A stretch of DNA of 57,259 nucleotides from Spirosoma oryzicola. GTDB taxonomy: Bacteria > Bacteroidota > Bacteroidia > Cytophagales > Spirosomataceae. The notes beneath the pieces were generated by a model. That model saw nothing but the letters and a program-made list of their open reading frames with translations, had not been told where the DNA came from and searched no databases. The stretch is taken from NCBI RefSeq assembly GCF_021233055.1, contig NZ_CP089547.1:1-57259 (forward strand), read 5' to 3'. This document shows, piece after piece, positions 8,864 to 16,938 of the stretch (position 1 is the first letter of the stretch; each line of letters starts with the position of its first letter). A program made the translations under genes and the position numbers.

Positions 8864-9418
8864 TTAAATGCCGTTGGTCTCTAAGGACCTAAATTTTACC
8901 AGCATCCGTCGTAGCCTGGGACGAGTGTAGCGTTGCAATAAGATAGGATAAGCATTTAAAAGCAGATTCGATAGAATCAACCAGCGAGCATCCTGAAGTG
9001 AATAAGCCAGTAGCACGTACCCTATTAGCAACAAGACAACGCTGCCAACTACTAAATGGCCTACTTCGGCCACGCGAGTGGCTCGTTCGTAAGCCTCAAA
9101 AGCAGTCAGCCCTTTTTTAAGTGGTGTCTGCTTTTGTCTAATTTTTTCCCATCCACTTTTCAATAAGATGGCTCGGTACCACTCGACCCCTAGTCGTCGA
9201 TAGAACGTTCCTTTATTTTCGAAAGGGTAGGCATCAAAGTAGGTGGCGTTCAGGGTTGGTTTAAGCAGTGATTCTCTAGTTGTGAACCAGAACATGAGCC
9301 CAAAGTTGACGGCTAAACCAAAGCCCGCTGAGGTCACCTTCAGGCGAAGGAGCATAAAGCTGATTGTTAGTGAGGCCAGGGTGAGGAGAAGCAGGATTTT
9401 TACCCATTTAAGCAGCAT
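8864..9418 (-). CDS. CrtO-like glycosyl-carotenoid acyltransferase family membrane protein
   Basis: This 184-residue membrane protein has hydrophobic segments at about 5-25, 33-47 and 118-160. It carries FENKGTFYRRLGVEWYRAIL, a conserved AEVGH segment and NAYPILLQRYTRPRL near the end. These correspond to the pattern of CrtO, glycosyl-4,4'-diaponeurosporenoate acyltransferase, which adds a fatty acyl chain to a carotenoid sugar. Many Bacteroidota carry family members outside carotenoid clusters, and no other carotenoid gene is present here, so its substrate may differ. The start ATG at 9418 places the first membrane segment at the very N-terminus. Confidence 0.6.
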   Translation of the reverse strand: MLLKWVKILLLLTLASLTISFMLLRLKVTSAGFGLAVNFGLMFWFTTRESLLKPTLNATYFDAYPFENKGTFYRRLGVEWYRAILLKSGWEKIRQKQTPLKKGLTAFEAYERATRVAEVGHLVVGSVVLLLIGYVLLAYSLQDARWLILSNLLLNAYPILLQRYTRPRLRRMLVKFRSLETNGI

Positions 9419-9482
9419 AGGAGGACTCGTTGGTTTAATTTTTCTTGATGCGTACTATATAGGTGTTCTCTAATTATTGGAA

Positions 9483-9512
9483 GTTAAGTACTACAGAATG
9501 GAAGACAAAAAC
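9483..9512. repeat. Dispersed repeat, copy 1 (30 bp)
   Basis: These 30 bases are identical to 27436-27465 and similar to 35778-35807. After base 9512 the similarity stops. The surrounding 9419-9888 holds no recognised gene. Confidence 0.7.
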
Positions 9513-9888
9513 GAGTATCGTCAAACATTCTATATGACAGTCCTTTCTTTCCGGAACGATATAATGATTGCATTTGTAATTGAGGCTTATTGAGCTGGCA
9601 GTAGTGGAGACATGACGCTATGCTTCAACTAACAGTCCAGCGAAGCTCAACTTGGTTTCACAGACCATACAGGTATAGTTAACGTATTGATAATAGACAA
9701 ATTCATAGATTTTAAATTCGAGTGCCTATCTATTGGTTTATTATTAGATAAATACAATAATTTCATAGGCTAAATTCGCTCACGAAAAGGCTGATCAGAA
9801 CGCGGAAAGAGCATATAAGGCTGATCTATCTGCCCTTTTCCAACATCTATAGCGAACAGACTATACAGATATCAGGAGTACAATCTAT

Positions 9889-10092
9889 TTATTCATTGGG
9901 CGTAGGCTGGTTAGTCGAGTTAAGAGTGCTCTTCAGGGCTTCTTCGCCGTACTCGCGCTCGAGATTACCTAGCTCCTTGTCGGACCGAGCATCTGTGTCA
10001 TCGGGATTGCGGATGGCCCCCGGTGCTAAGTCATGTTTCTTTTCCAGATTACCGACTTGGATGTCCGAGCGGTCTTTGCGGTGCTTACTCAT
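9889..10092 (-). CDS. Small hydrophilic protein with paired GNLE motifs
   Basis: This 67-residue, very polar protein has two related motifs, VGNLEKKHDLAPG and LGNLEREYGEEA, and is rich in D, E, K, N and R with almost no hydrophobic core. It is probably disordered. Similar small proteins occur in Cytophagales genomes, with unknown function. A perfect 16-bp palindrome lies 25 bases upstream of its ATG, in the space shared with the divergent recombinase gene. Confidence 0.6.
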   Translation of the reverse strand: MSKHRKDRSDIQVGNLEKKHDLAPGAIRNPDDTDARSDKELGNLEREYGEEALKSTLNSTNQPTPNE

Positions 10093-10117
10093 GATCGGGG
10101 AGATTTAGTTAGCTAAT

Positions 10118-10133
10118 GTCTAGTATACTAGAC
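10118..10133. promoter_or_regulatory. Perfect palindrome GTCTAGTATACTAGAC
   Basis: This 16-bp perfect palindrome lies between the divergent 9889-10092 gene and the recombinase gene. Its position just before the small gene suggests an operator or recombination core site. Confidence 0.45.
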
Positions 10134-10205
10134 GAATAGGGTATTTGTTTTGTATACACCGCTCATTTTATACGGTTACTCTGTCCGTCTTTTGTTTTTT
10201 TGAAT

Positions 10206-10245
10206 TTGTTACAAATCTTAAACGAGCATTTAAGATTTGTAACAA
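10206..10245. promoter_or_regulatory. 17-bp perfect inverted repeat, likely recombinase site or operator
   Basis: The left arm TTGTTACAAATCTTAAA (10206-10222) and its exact complement (10229-10245) flank a 6-base spacer, 42 bases before the recombinase ATG. No T-run follows on either strand, so it is not an intrinsic terminator. The right arm contains the TTTG of the likely -33 box, so a protein bound here would shut off the recombinase promoter. Resolvases commonly bind such sites both to recombine and to self-repress. Confidence 0.65.
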
Positions 10246-10268
10246 GTATCACTATTCCTGTATCTTGG
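10236..10268 (+). promoter_or_regulatory. Recombinase promoter, TTTG-N21-TATCTTGG
   Basis: TTTG at 10236-10239 and TATCTTGG at 10261-10268 fit the Bacteroidota -33/-7 pattern with one mismatch. The ATG is 20 bases downstream. Confidence 0.45.
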
Positions 10269-10287
10269 GCTTTTAATCCGACTATTT

Positions 10288-10965
10288 ATGGAAAGTCAGT
10301 CCCTTTCGTACATCGCTTATTATCGAGTATCGACCAAACAGCAAGGCCAGAGCGGGCTTGGGTTAGAAGCGCAGCGAAGTCAGGTCATGCAGTTTATCGG
10401 TAGCCAGGCTCGGCTGGCGCGGGAGTTCATCGAAGTGGAAAGTGGTAAGCGTGATAGCCGTCCGCAGCTTACGGAAGCGTTGGTTTATGCGAAGCAGCAC
10501 AAGGCCCAATTAGTGATCGCTAAGCTAGATCGACTCAGCCGAAACGCGGGATTTATTTTCGCCTTGAAAGATTCGGGCGTTGACTTTGTGTGTGCCGATA
10601 TGCCCGATGCCAATACACTAACCATTGGCATTTTTGCGACGCTGGCCCAGCACGAACGGGAACTGATCGGTGAACGGACCCGCAAGGCACTGGCGGCCAA
10701 AAAGCAACAAGGCTTTCAGCTTGGATCACCGCAAAACCTGACTCCGCTGGCCCAACAAAAAGGTGTTGCTGCGATCAAGAAAAAAGCGGCTACCAATGAG
10801 AACAATCAGCGTGCTCTGTTAACGATTAAAGGTTATTTGAACCAGGACAAGACGCTCCAGCAGATTGCTGATGAACTGAACGCAGCAGGCTTTCGTACAG
10901 CGAAAGGCCATCTATTTCAACGGGTACAGGTACATCGTTTGATGAGTAAGTTTATCAAAAATTAG
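10288..10965 (+). CDS. Serine recombinase (resolvase/invertase family)
   Basis: This 225-residue protein has the catalytic motif YYRVST (Arg13, nucleophile Ser15), the LVIAKLDRLSRN segment, the QHERELIGERTRKAL long helix and a C-terminal helix-turn-helix (TLQQIADELNAAGFRTAKG). It cuts and rejoins DNA through a phosphoserine link. The size fits the small resolvase/invertase class, not the large phage integrases. With the adjacent 17-bp inverted repeat, a plausible role is resolving plasmid dimers or the cointegrate of the two replicons suggested by the paired rep genes. Inversion cannot be ruled out. Confidence 0.9.
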   Translation: MESQSLSYIAYYRVSTKQQGQSGLGLEAQRSQVMQFIGSQARLAREFIEVESGKRDSRPQLTEALVYAKQHKAQLVIAKLDRLSRNAGFIFALKDSGVDFVCADMPDANTLTIGIFATLAQHERELIGERTRKALAAKKQQGFQLGSPQNLTPLAQQKGVAAIKKKAATNENNQRALLTIKGYLNQDKTLQQIADELNAAGFRTAKGHLFQRVQVHRLMSKFIKN

Positions 10966-11137
10966 GAATAGGTTAGGAAAATATAACATAGGTATAATAT
11001 AACAGTGGAGATCGACCAAAGCGGAAGCAACTAGACCCTTATACGATAAGGAATAATGAACTCTAACGCAAATCAGTAAGCTGTTTATTTTAGTGCAAGA
11101 GATACTGTAAAGTCTTAAAATCACAGTAATTGACTCA

Positions 11138-11320
11138 CTAAGATTTTTTTAAAAGCTTTCGTTCATCTCGCTTTCTGTTATGACATGCTTTGCATCGGCA
11201 ATGCCTACCTCCCTGGGATTCACCATGTGTCCGATCATTTGGAAAGTCCTCTAGTTGTTTCCAGTGCCGACAAGTCGAACATACTTTTCCTAAAACGCCA
11301 TCTTTTGTGAGTAATGCCAT
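11138..11320 (-). CDS. Small zinc-finger protein
   Basis: This 60-residue protein has two cysteine pairs, VCSTCRHW and CRCKACHNRKRDERK, spaced like a zinc ribbon. The pattern (CxxC, FPNDRTH, then CxxCH with basic tail) resembles the N-terminal zinc-binding part of HNH-type phage and plasmid endonucleases, but no HNH motif follows. The start at ATG 11320 is supported by composition. The 3' ends of the recombinase gene and this gene converge with a gap of 172 bases. It may bind nucleic acid. Confidence 0.55.
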   Translation of the reverse strand: MALLTKDGVLGKVCSTCRHWKQLEDFPNDRTHGESQGGRHCRCKACHNRKRDERKLLKKS

Positions 11321-11397
11321 TGATGCAGGTTACTGTGCTTCTTGTTTTAATGCCCAAACCTCATCGGCTAATTCAGTTAATGGCCGGCCTTCTTCAG

Positions 11398-12351
11398 TTA
11401 TCCAATATAGCCCTCCTTGAATTGCACCAGGATGCTGGTTGGATGGTAGGTTAGAAAGATGTGATGCGTCAAAAAAGAAATAGAATATTCATTTCCGTCG
11501 TACTGCCACTTAACGGCATTGTTTTTACCTAATTTACCAGTAATTTCTGCGATGTATTTCGGATCAGTTCGATTAGCAGGTTGCAGATAAGAAGGAAGAA
11601 AACGACCTAGATAAATTTTTTCACTTGGTTGTAAACGTCCGCTTTCAACCAACAATTTAAGGGTAGTTGGCCGTTTGGTGCGACTGTTTGTTTGTTGCTT
11701 TGCTTCTTCCTTCTGCTGAATTTCAACAAGATACTGCTTCGCTTCCTGTAAAGGAATTATTTTGCTAGGCACAATGATAATTTGATCGCCTACCTTGTGC
11801 GGTTTTATACGCACGCAGGAGATGTCCATACCATGTTGATTCAGCCATAGAACCGTTGTAGTTAGCTCAGTAGAGAAGTCTTCGGAACAGAGAATTATTC
11901 TAGGTTTATCCGATAGTTCTTCAAAGTCTTCATTCCCCGTTACGAAATCAATAATTTGTTCTAAAGCCGTATCTGAACCGATCTCTTGACCGGTAACTGC
12001 TCGTTGGTAGGTGGTAAAATAAGGTAATAGCTTTTCGAGCGTCATTGACGATACCATCGCTGCATACCGCAGCGCTTGTAAATCGGCATAACTGGCGTGT
12101 TCGTCACGCTTCAATTCAATGATGACCAGATTTCCTTTTCGGTCCAGAGCCAAGATATCTAGTCGATCATCAGAATTTTTGAATCGGTTAAACTCTGTAC
12201 TGAGGATCAATAGGTCTTCTCCTAATACATCAGGGGCTTGTCTGATCCATTCCTGAATATGACGACGTTCCCAGATGTTCAGGCTGACAAATCGGTCTGA
12301 ATAAATTTTGGTAAATGTAGTAGGGTTTTGTTCCGGGACGACGAGAAGCAT
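11398..12351 (-). CDS. NucS-like PD-(D/E)XK nuclease with RAMA-like C-terminal domain
   Basis: Residues 1-150 match the DUF91/NucS endonuclease fold, with the active-site motif RLDILALDRKGNLVIIELKR (Asp, then E-x-K). A lysine/glutamine-rich linker follows (about 205-225, QKEEAKQQTNSRTKRP). The last 90 residues (TLKLLVESGRLQPSEKIYL, then IAEITGKL and NEYSISF) resemble a RAMA domain, a module found with restriction and methylase proteins and proposed to read modified DNA. Length is 317. No methylase partner is adjacent. A defence or mobile-DNA role is inferred: a nuclease core joined to a DNA-reading module, next to IS elements. The ATG at 12351 is used. Confidence 0.7.
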   Translation of the reverse strand: MLLVVPEQNPTTFTKIYSDRFVSLNIWERRHIQEWIRQAPDVLGEDLLILSTEFNRFKNSDDRLDILALDRKGNLVIIELKRDEHASYADLQALRYAAMVSSMTLEKLLPYFTTYQRAVTGQEIGSDTALEQIIDFVTGNEDFEELSDKPRIILCSEDFSTELTTTVLWLNQHGMDISCVRIKPHKVGDQIIIVPSKIIPLQEAKQYLVEIQQKEEAKQQTNSRTKRPTTLKLLVESGRLQPSEKIYLGRFLPSYLQPANRTDPKYIAEITGKLGKNNAVKWQYDGNEYSISFLTHHIFLTYHPTSILVQFKEGYIG

Positions 12352-12474
12352 AACTTAAAAATTGAACCTTACGACTTGTAAATGTGTCGTTTTTTAGATC
12401 ATGAATAGTTTTATAGTAAAAGGGAATAATTGGTTGTATTACACTGATTTTACTTGACAAATTTGAGACTCACT

Positions 12475-13374
12475 TTAAGCGGTTACTATTGACGCTATCT
12501 GTTGCATTTTTCCCGGTTGTTGACGTTTCTTGACGCGCCATTTCTTGACCAATTCACCTTGCAGGCGATGCGCTTGTTCCGGCGTATTGTAACCACAACT
12601 CCGATGTGGCCGTAGCTGATTGTAGTTCTCAATCGCTCGTTGAACCGCTTCTTCGGCAGCCGCGTAACTGATAAAGCCCCGATTGAGCAACATATCCTCT
12701 TTTATCGTCCGATTGACCCGCTCAGCTAACGCATTTTCGTACGGATCGCCCTGCTCAGTCATACTAATAGCAATCTTGTTTTTTCGTAACAGACCCGTGT
12801 AGGCATGACAGCAATACTGAACGCCCCGGTCCGAGTGGTGGATTAGCTGTTGGCTAACCTTATTTCGCTTTAGCGCCATCTTTAAGGCACTTAATGGCCC
12901 TTCCATTTCTAAAGTGGGGTGTAGCGCCCAACCCACAATCTTCCGCGAGTAGGCATCGGTGATCAGACTCAGATAAGCGAACCCACGAGGTAGGGGCAAG
13001 TAGGTGATATCACTCACCCACAACTCATTAGGAGCGTCTACTTTTTTCCCTTTCACCAGGTTGGGATACTTGCGAAAGGGATGATTCGACCAGGTAGTCT
13101 TCGTCCGTCGCGTTCTACGCCTTATCAATAAGCCATTATCTCTGAGTAACTTAGCAAACTTATCCCGACCTAGTTTGATCCCATGCTGCTGACGAAAGTC
13201 GGTCAACTGGTGGTGCAGGATTTCCGCTCCAACCGAAGGCAAGTCCAGGCGTAACCGCCGGACTTCGGCTAACACCATAGTATTTGTAAGATCCGCTTTC
13301 TGACATCGTTTCTGCTTCTCATACCAAGCCTGACGGCTTACCCCAAACAGCCCGCAGAGTGTTTCCATACTCAC
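12475..13374 (-). CDS. IS3-family transposase OrfB (DDE integrase core)
   Basis: The catalytic acids are seen in WVSDITY, HHSDRGVQY and ENALAERVN, the D-D-(35)-E set of retroviral-type integrases, preceded by an HTH_21-like region. The formal start is GTG 13374, but the frame continues upstream as VNQLSLHHPLVSMETLCGLF. The active protein is probably an OrfA-OrfB fusion made by -1 frameshifting on A-AAA-AAG near the end of orfA. The gene appears intact, so the element may be active. Confidence 0.9.
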   Translation of the reverse strand: MSMETLCGLFGVSRQAWYEKQKRCQKADLTNTMVLAEVRRLRLDLPSVGAEILHHQLTDFRQQHGIKLGRDKFAKLLRDNGLLIRRRTRRTKTTWSNHPFRKYPNLVKGKKVDAPNELWVSDITYLPLPRGFAYLSLITDAYSRKIVGWALHPTLEMEGPLSALKMALKRNKVSQQLIHHSDRGVQYCCHAYTGLLRKNKIAISMTEQGDPYENALAERVNRTIKEDMLLNRGFISYAAAEEAVQRAIENYNQLRPHRSCGYNTPEQAHRLQGELVKKWRVKKRQQPGKMQQIASIVTA

Positions 13375-13400
13375 CAGTGGGTGATGCAGGCTGAGTTGAT

Positions 13401-13781
13401 TTACTGTTTGGGGCCAGGCTTTTTTCGAATCGGAATTTTGAGCTCTTTTTCGGCAATGTTGATCATGATCTCCAGGGCTTCCCGTTTGAGTTGTTCGTGC
13501 TGGAGTAGTTTTTGAGTATCGGCTAGCTGCTTTTTAAGTAGGGCCACTTCATCGGTTTTACTTTTCATCCGTCGAGCGCGTTTAGGACTAGGATAGTAGC
13601 GTCGGAGTCGATAGCGCTGGTAGGCTCGATTCCAGATCCGGAGTGAATTTCGGGAAATATTCAGCTCGGCCAAAATCTGTTTTTCACTGACCAGCTCCAG
13701 TCGATAGAGCTCGACCACGTGCCAGCGGAAAGCGCTGACTTTGTACTTTTTCTTGAGGTCAATAAACCCACTTACCTTCAT
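13401..13781 (-). CDS. IS3-family OrfA (helix-turn-helix, leucine zipper)
   Basis: This 126-residue protein has an N-terminal helix-turn-helix (SEKQILAELNISRNSLRIWN) and a C-terminal coiled coil (KTDEVALLKKQLADTQKLLQ). The codons CGA AAA AAG about 30 bases before its stop form the slippery heptamer A-AAA-AAG used by IS3 elements to produce the OrfAB transposase. It binds the element ends. Confidence 0.85.
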   Translation of the reverse strand: MKVSGFIDLKKKYKVSAFRWHVVELYRLELVSEKQILAELNISRNSLRIWNRAYQRYRLRRYYPSPKRARRMKSKTDEVALLKKQLADTQKLLQHEQLKREALEIMINIAEKELKIPIRKKPGPKQ

Positions 13782-13859
13782 AACTGTACACGGTTAGTGT
13801 CAAGCTATTCCAGCGCAATACACATTGTTGTATAATCTATGTTATGTAAAGTAATACAA

Positions 13860-13903
13860 GTTGTAAGACAAAATTTGTCTTCTGTCTTACAACTGTAAGA
13901 CAA
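13860..13903. promoter_or_regulatory. Clustered TTGTAAGACA repeats between two IS elements
   Basis: GTTGTAAGACA (13860-13870) and its exact complement (13883-13893) are followed by a third copy, TGTAAGACAA (13894-13903), with a half-copy TTGTCTT at 13875-13881. The 128 bases between the two IS elements contain no gene, so this may be the operator of a gene that the insertions or deletions removed. Confidence 0.45.
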
Positions 13904-13948
13904 TTTACTTCTAATACTATTCATTCAGCTACCTTGAGGTGGTCCGAT

Positions 13949-14893
13949 TTAGCGGCACACTGAATTTGTCAGATTTTTAAAATATTCCAGTTCAAATTGA
14001 TCAGGGCTTTTGTAGCTCAGCGACGAATGCTTTCTCACCCGGTTATAATAGATCTCAATATAGTCGAAGAGTTCGGTTCGTCCATCCTCTACACTCAAAA
14101 ACGCTCCGCCTTCCAACAACTCCGCTTTTAGACGGCTCCACAACGACTCCGCAAAGGCATTATCGTAAGGATCGTCGGCCCGACTCATGCTGGGCCTGAT
14201 ACGCCACAAATGCGCTAATTCCTTCAATTCTGTTGACACATACTGGCCACCTCGGTCAGAATGGATAATCAAACCTTCAGTAGGTTGACGCAGTTGCAAG
14301 GCACGACGTAACGGAAGTATAACTAGTTCATCCTCCATCGTTTCACCTACTTGCCAGCCTACTATTCTACGAGAAAAAAGGTCCATCCATGCCGCTAGGT
14401 AAGCCCATTGACCACCCATTAAAGGAAGATACGTAATGTCGCTAACCCAAACTAAATTAGGTGCTTGGGGCAACGGCTGATCTAACAATAAATTTGGCCA
14501 GTAGCCCCTACCATGCGTGCTGTCAGTCGTACGCGGCACAAATGATTTAGGCTGAATGGCTTGCAAACCACTCTTTTTCATCAGCATTCGAACCTGATAG
14601 CGTCCCAACGAGTGCCCTTTTTCTAGCAACTCAGCTTTAATACGTCGGCTGCCATACCGCCGTTTATGTATAGCGAAAGTCTGTTCGACTAACTGCTGGT
14701 ACTCAGCTTTTTGAGAAGCTAGCTGATAGCTCTCACCTCGCAGGTATCGATAATAAGCCGTTCGACTTACTTCCAACACCAGGCATAAGGTCTCAACCGC
14801 AAATTCAGCCGCCAACTCTTGAACTAATTGGTAGCGTACTCTCAGGTCTGTCGACTGATAATGCTCAAGGCTTTTTTTAGATCTCGCGCTCAA
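13949..14893 (-). CDS. IS3-family transposase OrfB
   Basis: This is a 314-residue DDE transposase. The acids are in WVSDITY, IHSDRGGQY and DNAFAESLWS, with the HKRRYGSRRIKAEL region upstream typical of the HTH_21 module. It overlaps orfA by 17 bases in another frame, so the functional transposase is likely an OrfAB frameshift product. It is intact and its element has matched ends, so it is a candidate active IS. Confidence 0.9.
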   Translation of the reverse strand: MSARSKKSLEHYQSTDLRVRYQLVQELAAEFAVETLCLVLEVSRTAYYRYLRGESYQLASQKAEYQQLVEQTFAIHKRRYGSRRIKAELLEKGHSLGRYQVRMLMKKSGLQAIQPKSFVPRTTDSTHGRGYWPNLLLDQPLPQAPNLVWVSDITYLPLMGGQWAYLAAWMDLFSRRIVGWQVGETMEDELVILPLRRALQLRQPTEGLIIHSDRGGQYVSTELKELAHLWRIRPSMSRADDPYDNAFAESLWSRLKAELLEGGAFLSVEDGRTELFDYIEIYYNRVRKHSSLSYKSPDQFELEYFKNLTNSVCR

Positions 14894-15140
14894 TTTCCAA
14901 TTGACTGATCCGTTGTAGAAGCCGCTGATTTTCTATCAGCGCATCTGACGCTTGGCTCGAAAAATGGTGTTTTTCCTCCCCATTAGTCCGCTGTTTCCAT
15001 TTGTAGATGAGTGCTTCACTGATACCCAGCGCCTGAGCTACGTAGGTGACACTTTGCCCGTTAGCAATCATTTTTAGTACGTCTGCTTTGAAGGTCGCGT
15101 CGTATTTACGCCGTTTAAGAGGTTTGTTTTTAGGCTGCAT
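14877..15140 (-). CDS. IS3-family OrfA
   Basis: This 87-residue DNA-binding protein begins with a basic segment (KPLKRRKYDATFKADVLKMI), followed by the helix-turn-helix SVTYVAQALGISEALIYKWK and a short coiled coil (NQRLLQRISQLEIEREI). It is the Tnp_8-type OrfA of IS3 elements. It starts 50 bases inside the right end of the element. Confidence 0.88.
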   Translation of the reverse strand: MQPKNKPLKRRKYDATFKADVLKMIANGQSVTYVAQALGISEALIYKWKQRTNGEEKHHFSSQASDALIENQRLLQRISQLEIEREI

Positions 15141-15309
15141 GGTCTTGCAAGTTAAGCAAGTTCACTGTGCCGATTTATTAGACCATCTCACCTGATTTCC
15201 TGTGCAAATCAACATTGACTTAGGTTCCGTTTTCAATGGCATATGACTGATGTGACAAAAGAGATTGACATACCAGCGTCTATCAAGTATTCGAAAAGAT
15301 CTTTTGTTA

Positions 15310-16376
15310 TTACTTAAGCCTATCAATCGCATCGGTCAGCAGATTCTTTACTGTCCTGGGTTGCCCTTTCCGGCCCGTTGCCGCTTTCTCAGCCGTTTCC
15401 GTGTTTGCCTTTGCTTTGCCGAAGCCTAGGGCCTGAGCCATGTAGGCAGTAGGGTTCTTGGCCACCCGCTTGCCGTGATGGAATTCGGTGTGCAGCCGGA
15501 TAAAGGTGTTCATCAGGGTAACGTTCTCCAGGATCTGATTCTGCTGTTTTTTGGTGAACTTGTAGTCATGGATGAGGTTACGGGCAATGGCCATGACTTC
15601 GTGAGGCTGCATGGCCTGGGCGGTGCGCAGATCGGTTTCTACGTCGGTATTGATCAGGTCATTATCAGACACAACCTCAAAGCGGAGTTCGATGACGGCT
15701 TTTCCGCTTTTAAGGAAAGGCGTGTAATGAAAATGCAGGCCAATCTTCTGAGACAGTTCCGATTGAGCAACGGTTAAGGCCTTTCGTTTGAAATCGTAAT
15801 AATCGTGTTCGGGGGGATAGTTGAGCGCGGTGCGTAGTTTCGCTACTTCATAGGTAAACTCTTTCTGTCCCCGTCCGTAGAACATCATGATAATCTCGTA
15901 CATACGCTGGGTGTAGATCGACGACAGCGAAAGCATGAGTTAAGGCTATAGCTGGTGTAGCGTTTTCCCAATTCAATAAAGGCAGGTACCACGTCGGCAA
16001 ACATGACCAGTTCCAGATACTGTTTGCTGTTCAGCCGCGTACTGTGTACGCGGGGAAATGGAGTTATATAATCAAAGTCGTGCTTACCTGGTTGCGAGAA
16101 GTTTTGATGGATAATGCGCTTGCTACTCAGGGTTTTAGCAGCCAGTGATATTTTGGTGTGCTGATTTTCAGTTAGTTCGGTATAGGGAATAAGTAACGTA
16201 ATGTTCTGGCCTGGTCTCCATGCCTCTGCTATATGACGCAACTGATTGATCGCCATCACAACTATCCTTTTCTGTATTTCAGTAAATTCCTGCCTGCTCT
16301 CAGTGATGGCGTTAGGCTGGTAATTGTTAGAACGGAGTTTGAAAGTGATATGAAGTTGTTCTGGTTGATCATCCAT
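15310..16376 (-). pseudogene. Rep_3-family replication initiator 1, frameshifted
   Basis: Two frames together encode one initiator. 16376-15939 gives the N-terminal winged helix (EIQKRIVVMAINQLRH, then FIELGKRYTSYSL). From 15936 to 15310 the next frame continues with LSLSSIYTQRMYEIIMMFYG, the canonical second half of the same motif. Between them one base is missing near 15937-15945, because the motif should read on as YSL-two residues-AL-SLSS. Repaired, the protein would be about 355 residues, normal for the family. The downstream piece alone could be made only from an internal ATG. Its own repeats (16415-16712) lie upstream, so this was a second complete replicon. Confidence 0.82.
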
Positions 16377-16414
16377 ATAGAATCAATGGGTCTTTGAAAC
16401 GAAACATACCACCT

Positions 16415-16712
16415 AAAACCGACTAAATTGCAAGCGGTCGGTTTTCTTTTCGCATAGTCCACTCCAAAAGTCGGTTTTCTCTAAGACGAAACCGGGCTTA
16501 AATCAGAATAAAAGAAAATCTACTAACTAGATAATGAGTAAAAGTAACTATTATGTTATAGTATATATACTTAACGGTATGTGATTTAGTGTATTAATAG
16601 CCATTATCCCCGCAAAAAGTTGCGTTTACAAAGGCGTAAAGCAAAAAACCGACCTATTTAAAGAAAAGACGGTTAAAAGTTGGTATTACTCACTCCAAAA
16701 GTCGGTTTTCTC
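16415..16712. repeat. Iteron-like repeats of the decayed replicon
   Basis: An identical 22-mer starting CACTCCAAAAGTCGG occurs at 16460-16481 and 16691-16712. Shorter relatives with the core GTCGGTTTTC lie at 16437-16450, and inverted copies AAAACCGAC at 16415-16423 and 16645-16653. They sit directly upstream of the broken rep gene, as iterons do. The stretch between them (16500-16600) is AT-rich. Copies are fewer and less regular than at the other origin. Confidence 0.6.
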
Positions 16713-16938
16713 ACTGTGTAATTTGACTTTCAACTAGTTGCTTATCTCTAATCAATACAAATCAATCAAAAGCAAAGTATTGATAACTTTTTCAGAACTT
16801 GATCACCTGTCCGCAACCTGCATTTAGAGTAAAAAAGATCAGAAAGTAAATCAAAAGAGCGGAGGAAAGTCGGAGTGGAAAGTTTAGCGTAGATATTTAC
16901 TTTAAAGGTAAAAGAATATTTCCTATTATATTTCGTAA

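Larger units (their letters stand above)
12453..13805 (-). mobile_element. IS3-family insertion sequence, copy 1
   Basis: The element has orfA and orfB in the usual arrangement. CTTGACA at 12453-12459 and TGTCAAG at 13799-13805 form short inverted ends flanking the genes, but the inner part of the ends is poorly matched. No target duplication was found, so the borders are approximate. The length of about 1.35 kb is normal for the family. Confidence 0.65.
13935..15190 (-). mobile_element. IS3-family insertion sequence, copy 2 (complete)
   Basis: Imperfect terminal inverted repeats of about 34 bp begin TGAGGTGGTC (13935-) and TGAGATGGTC (complement of 15181-15190) and share CGGCACA and TGAA blocks further in. 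The trinucleotide CCT flanks both ends (13932-13934 and 15191-15193), a 3-bp target duplication normal for IS3 elements. Length is 1256 bp. The two IS3 elements differ in sequence and sit 129 bases apart, so they are separate insertions rather than a tandem copy. Confidence 0.85.
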
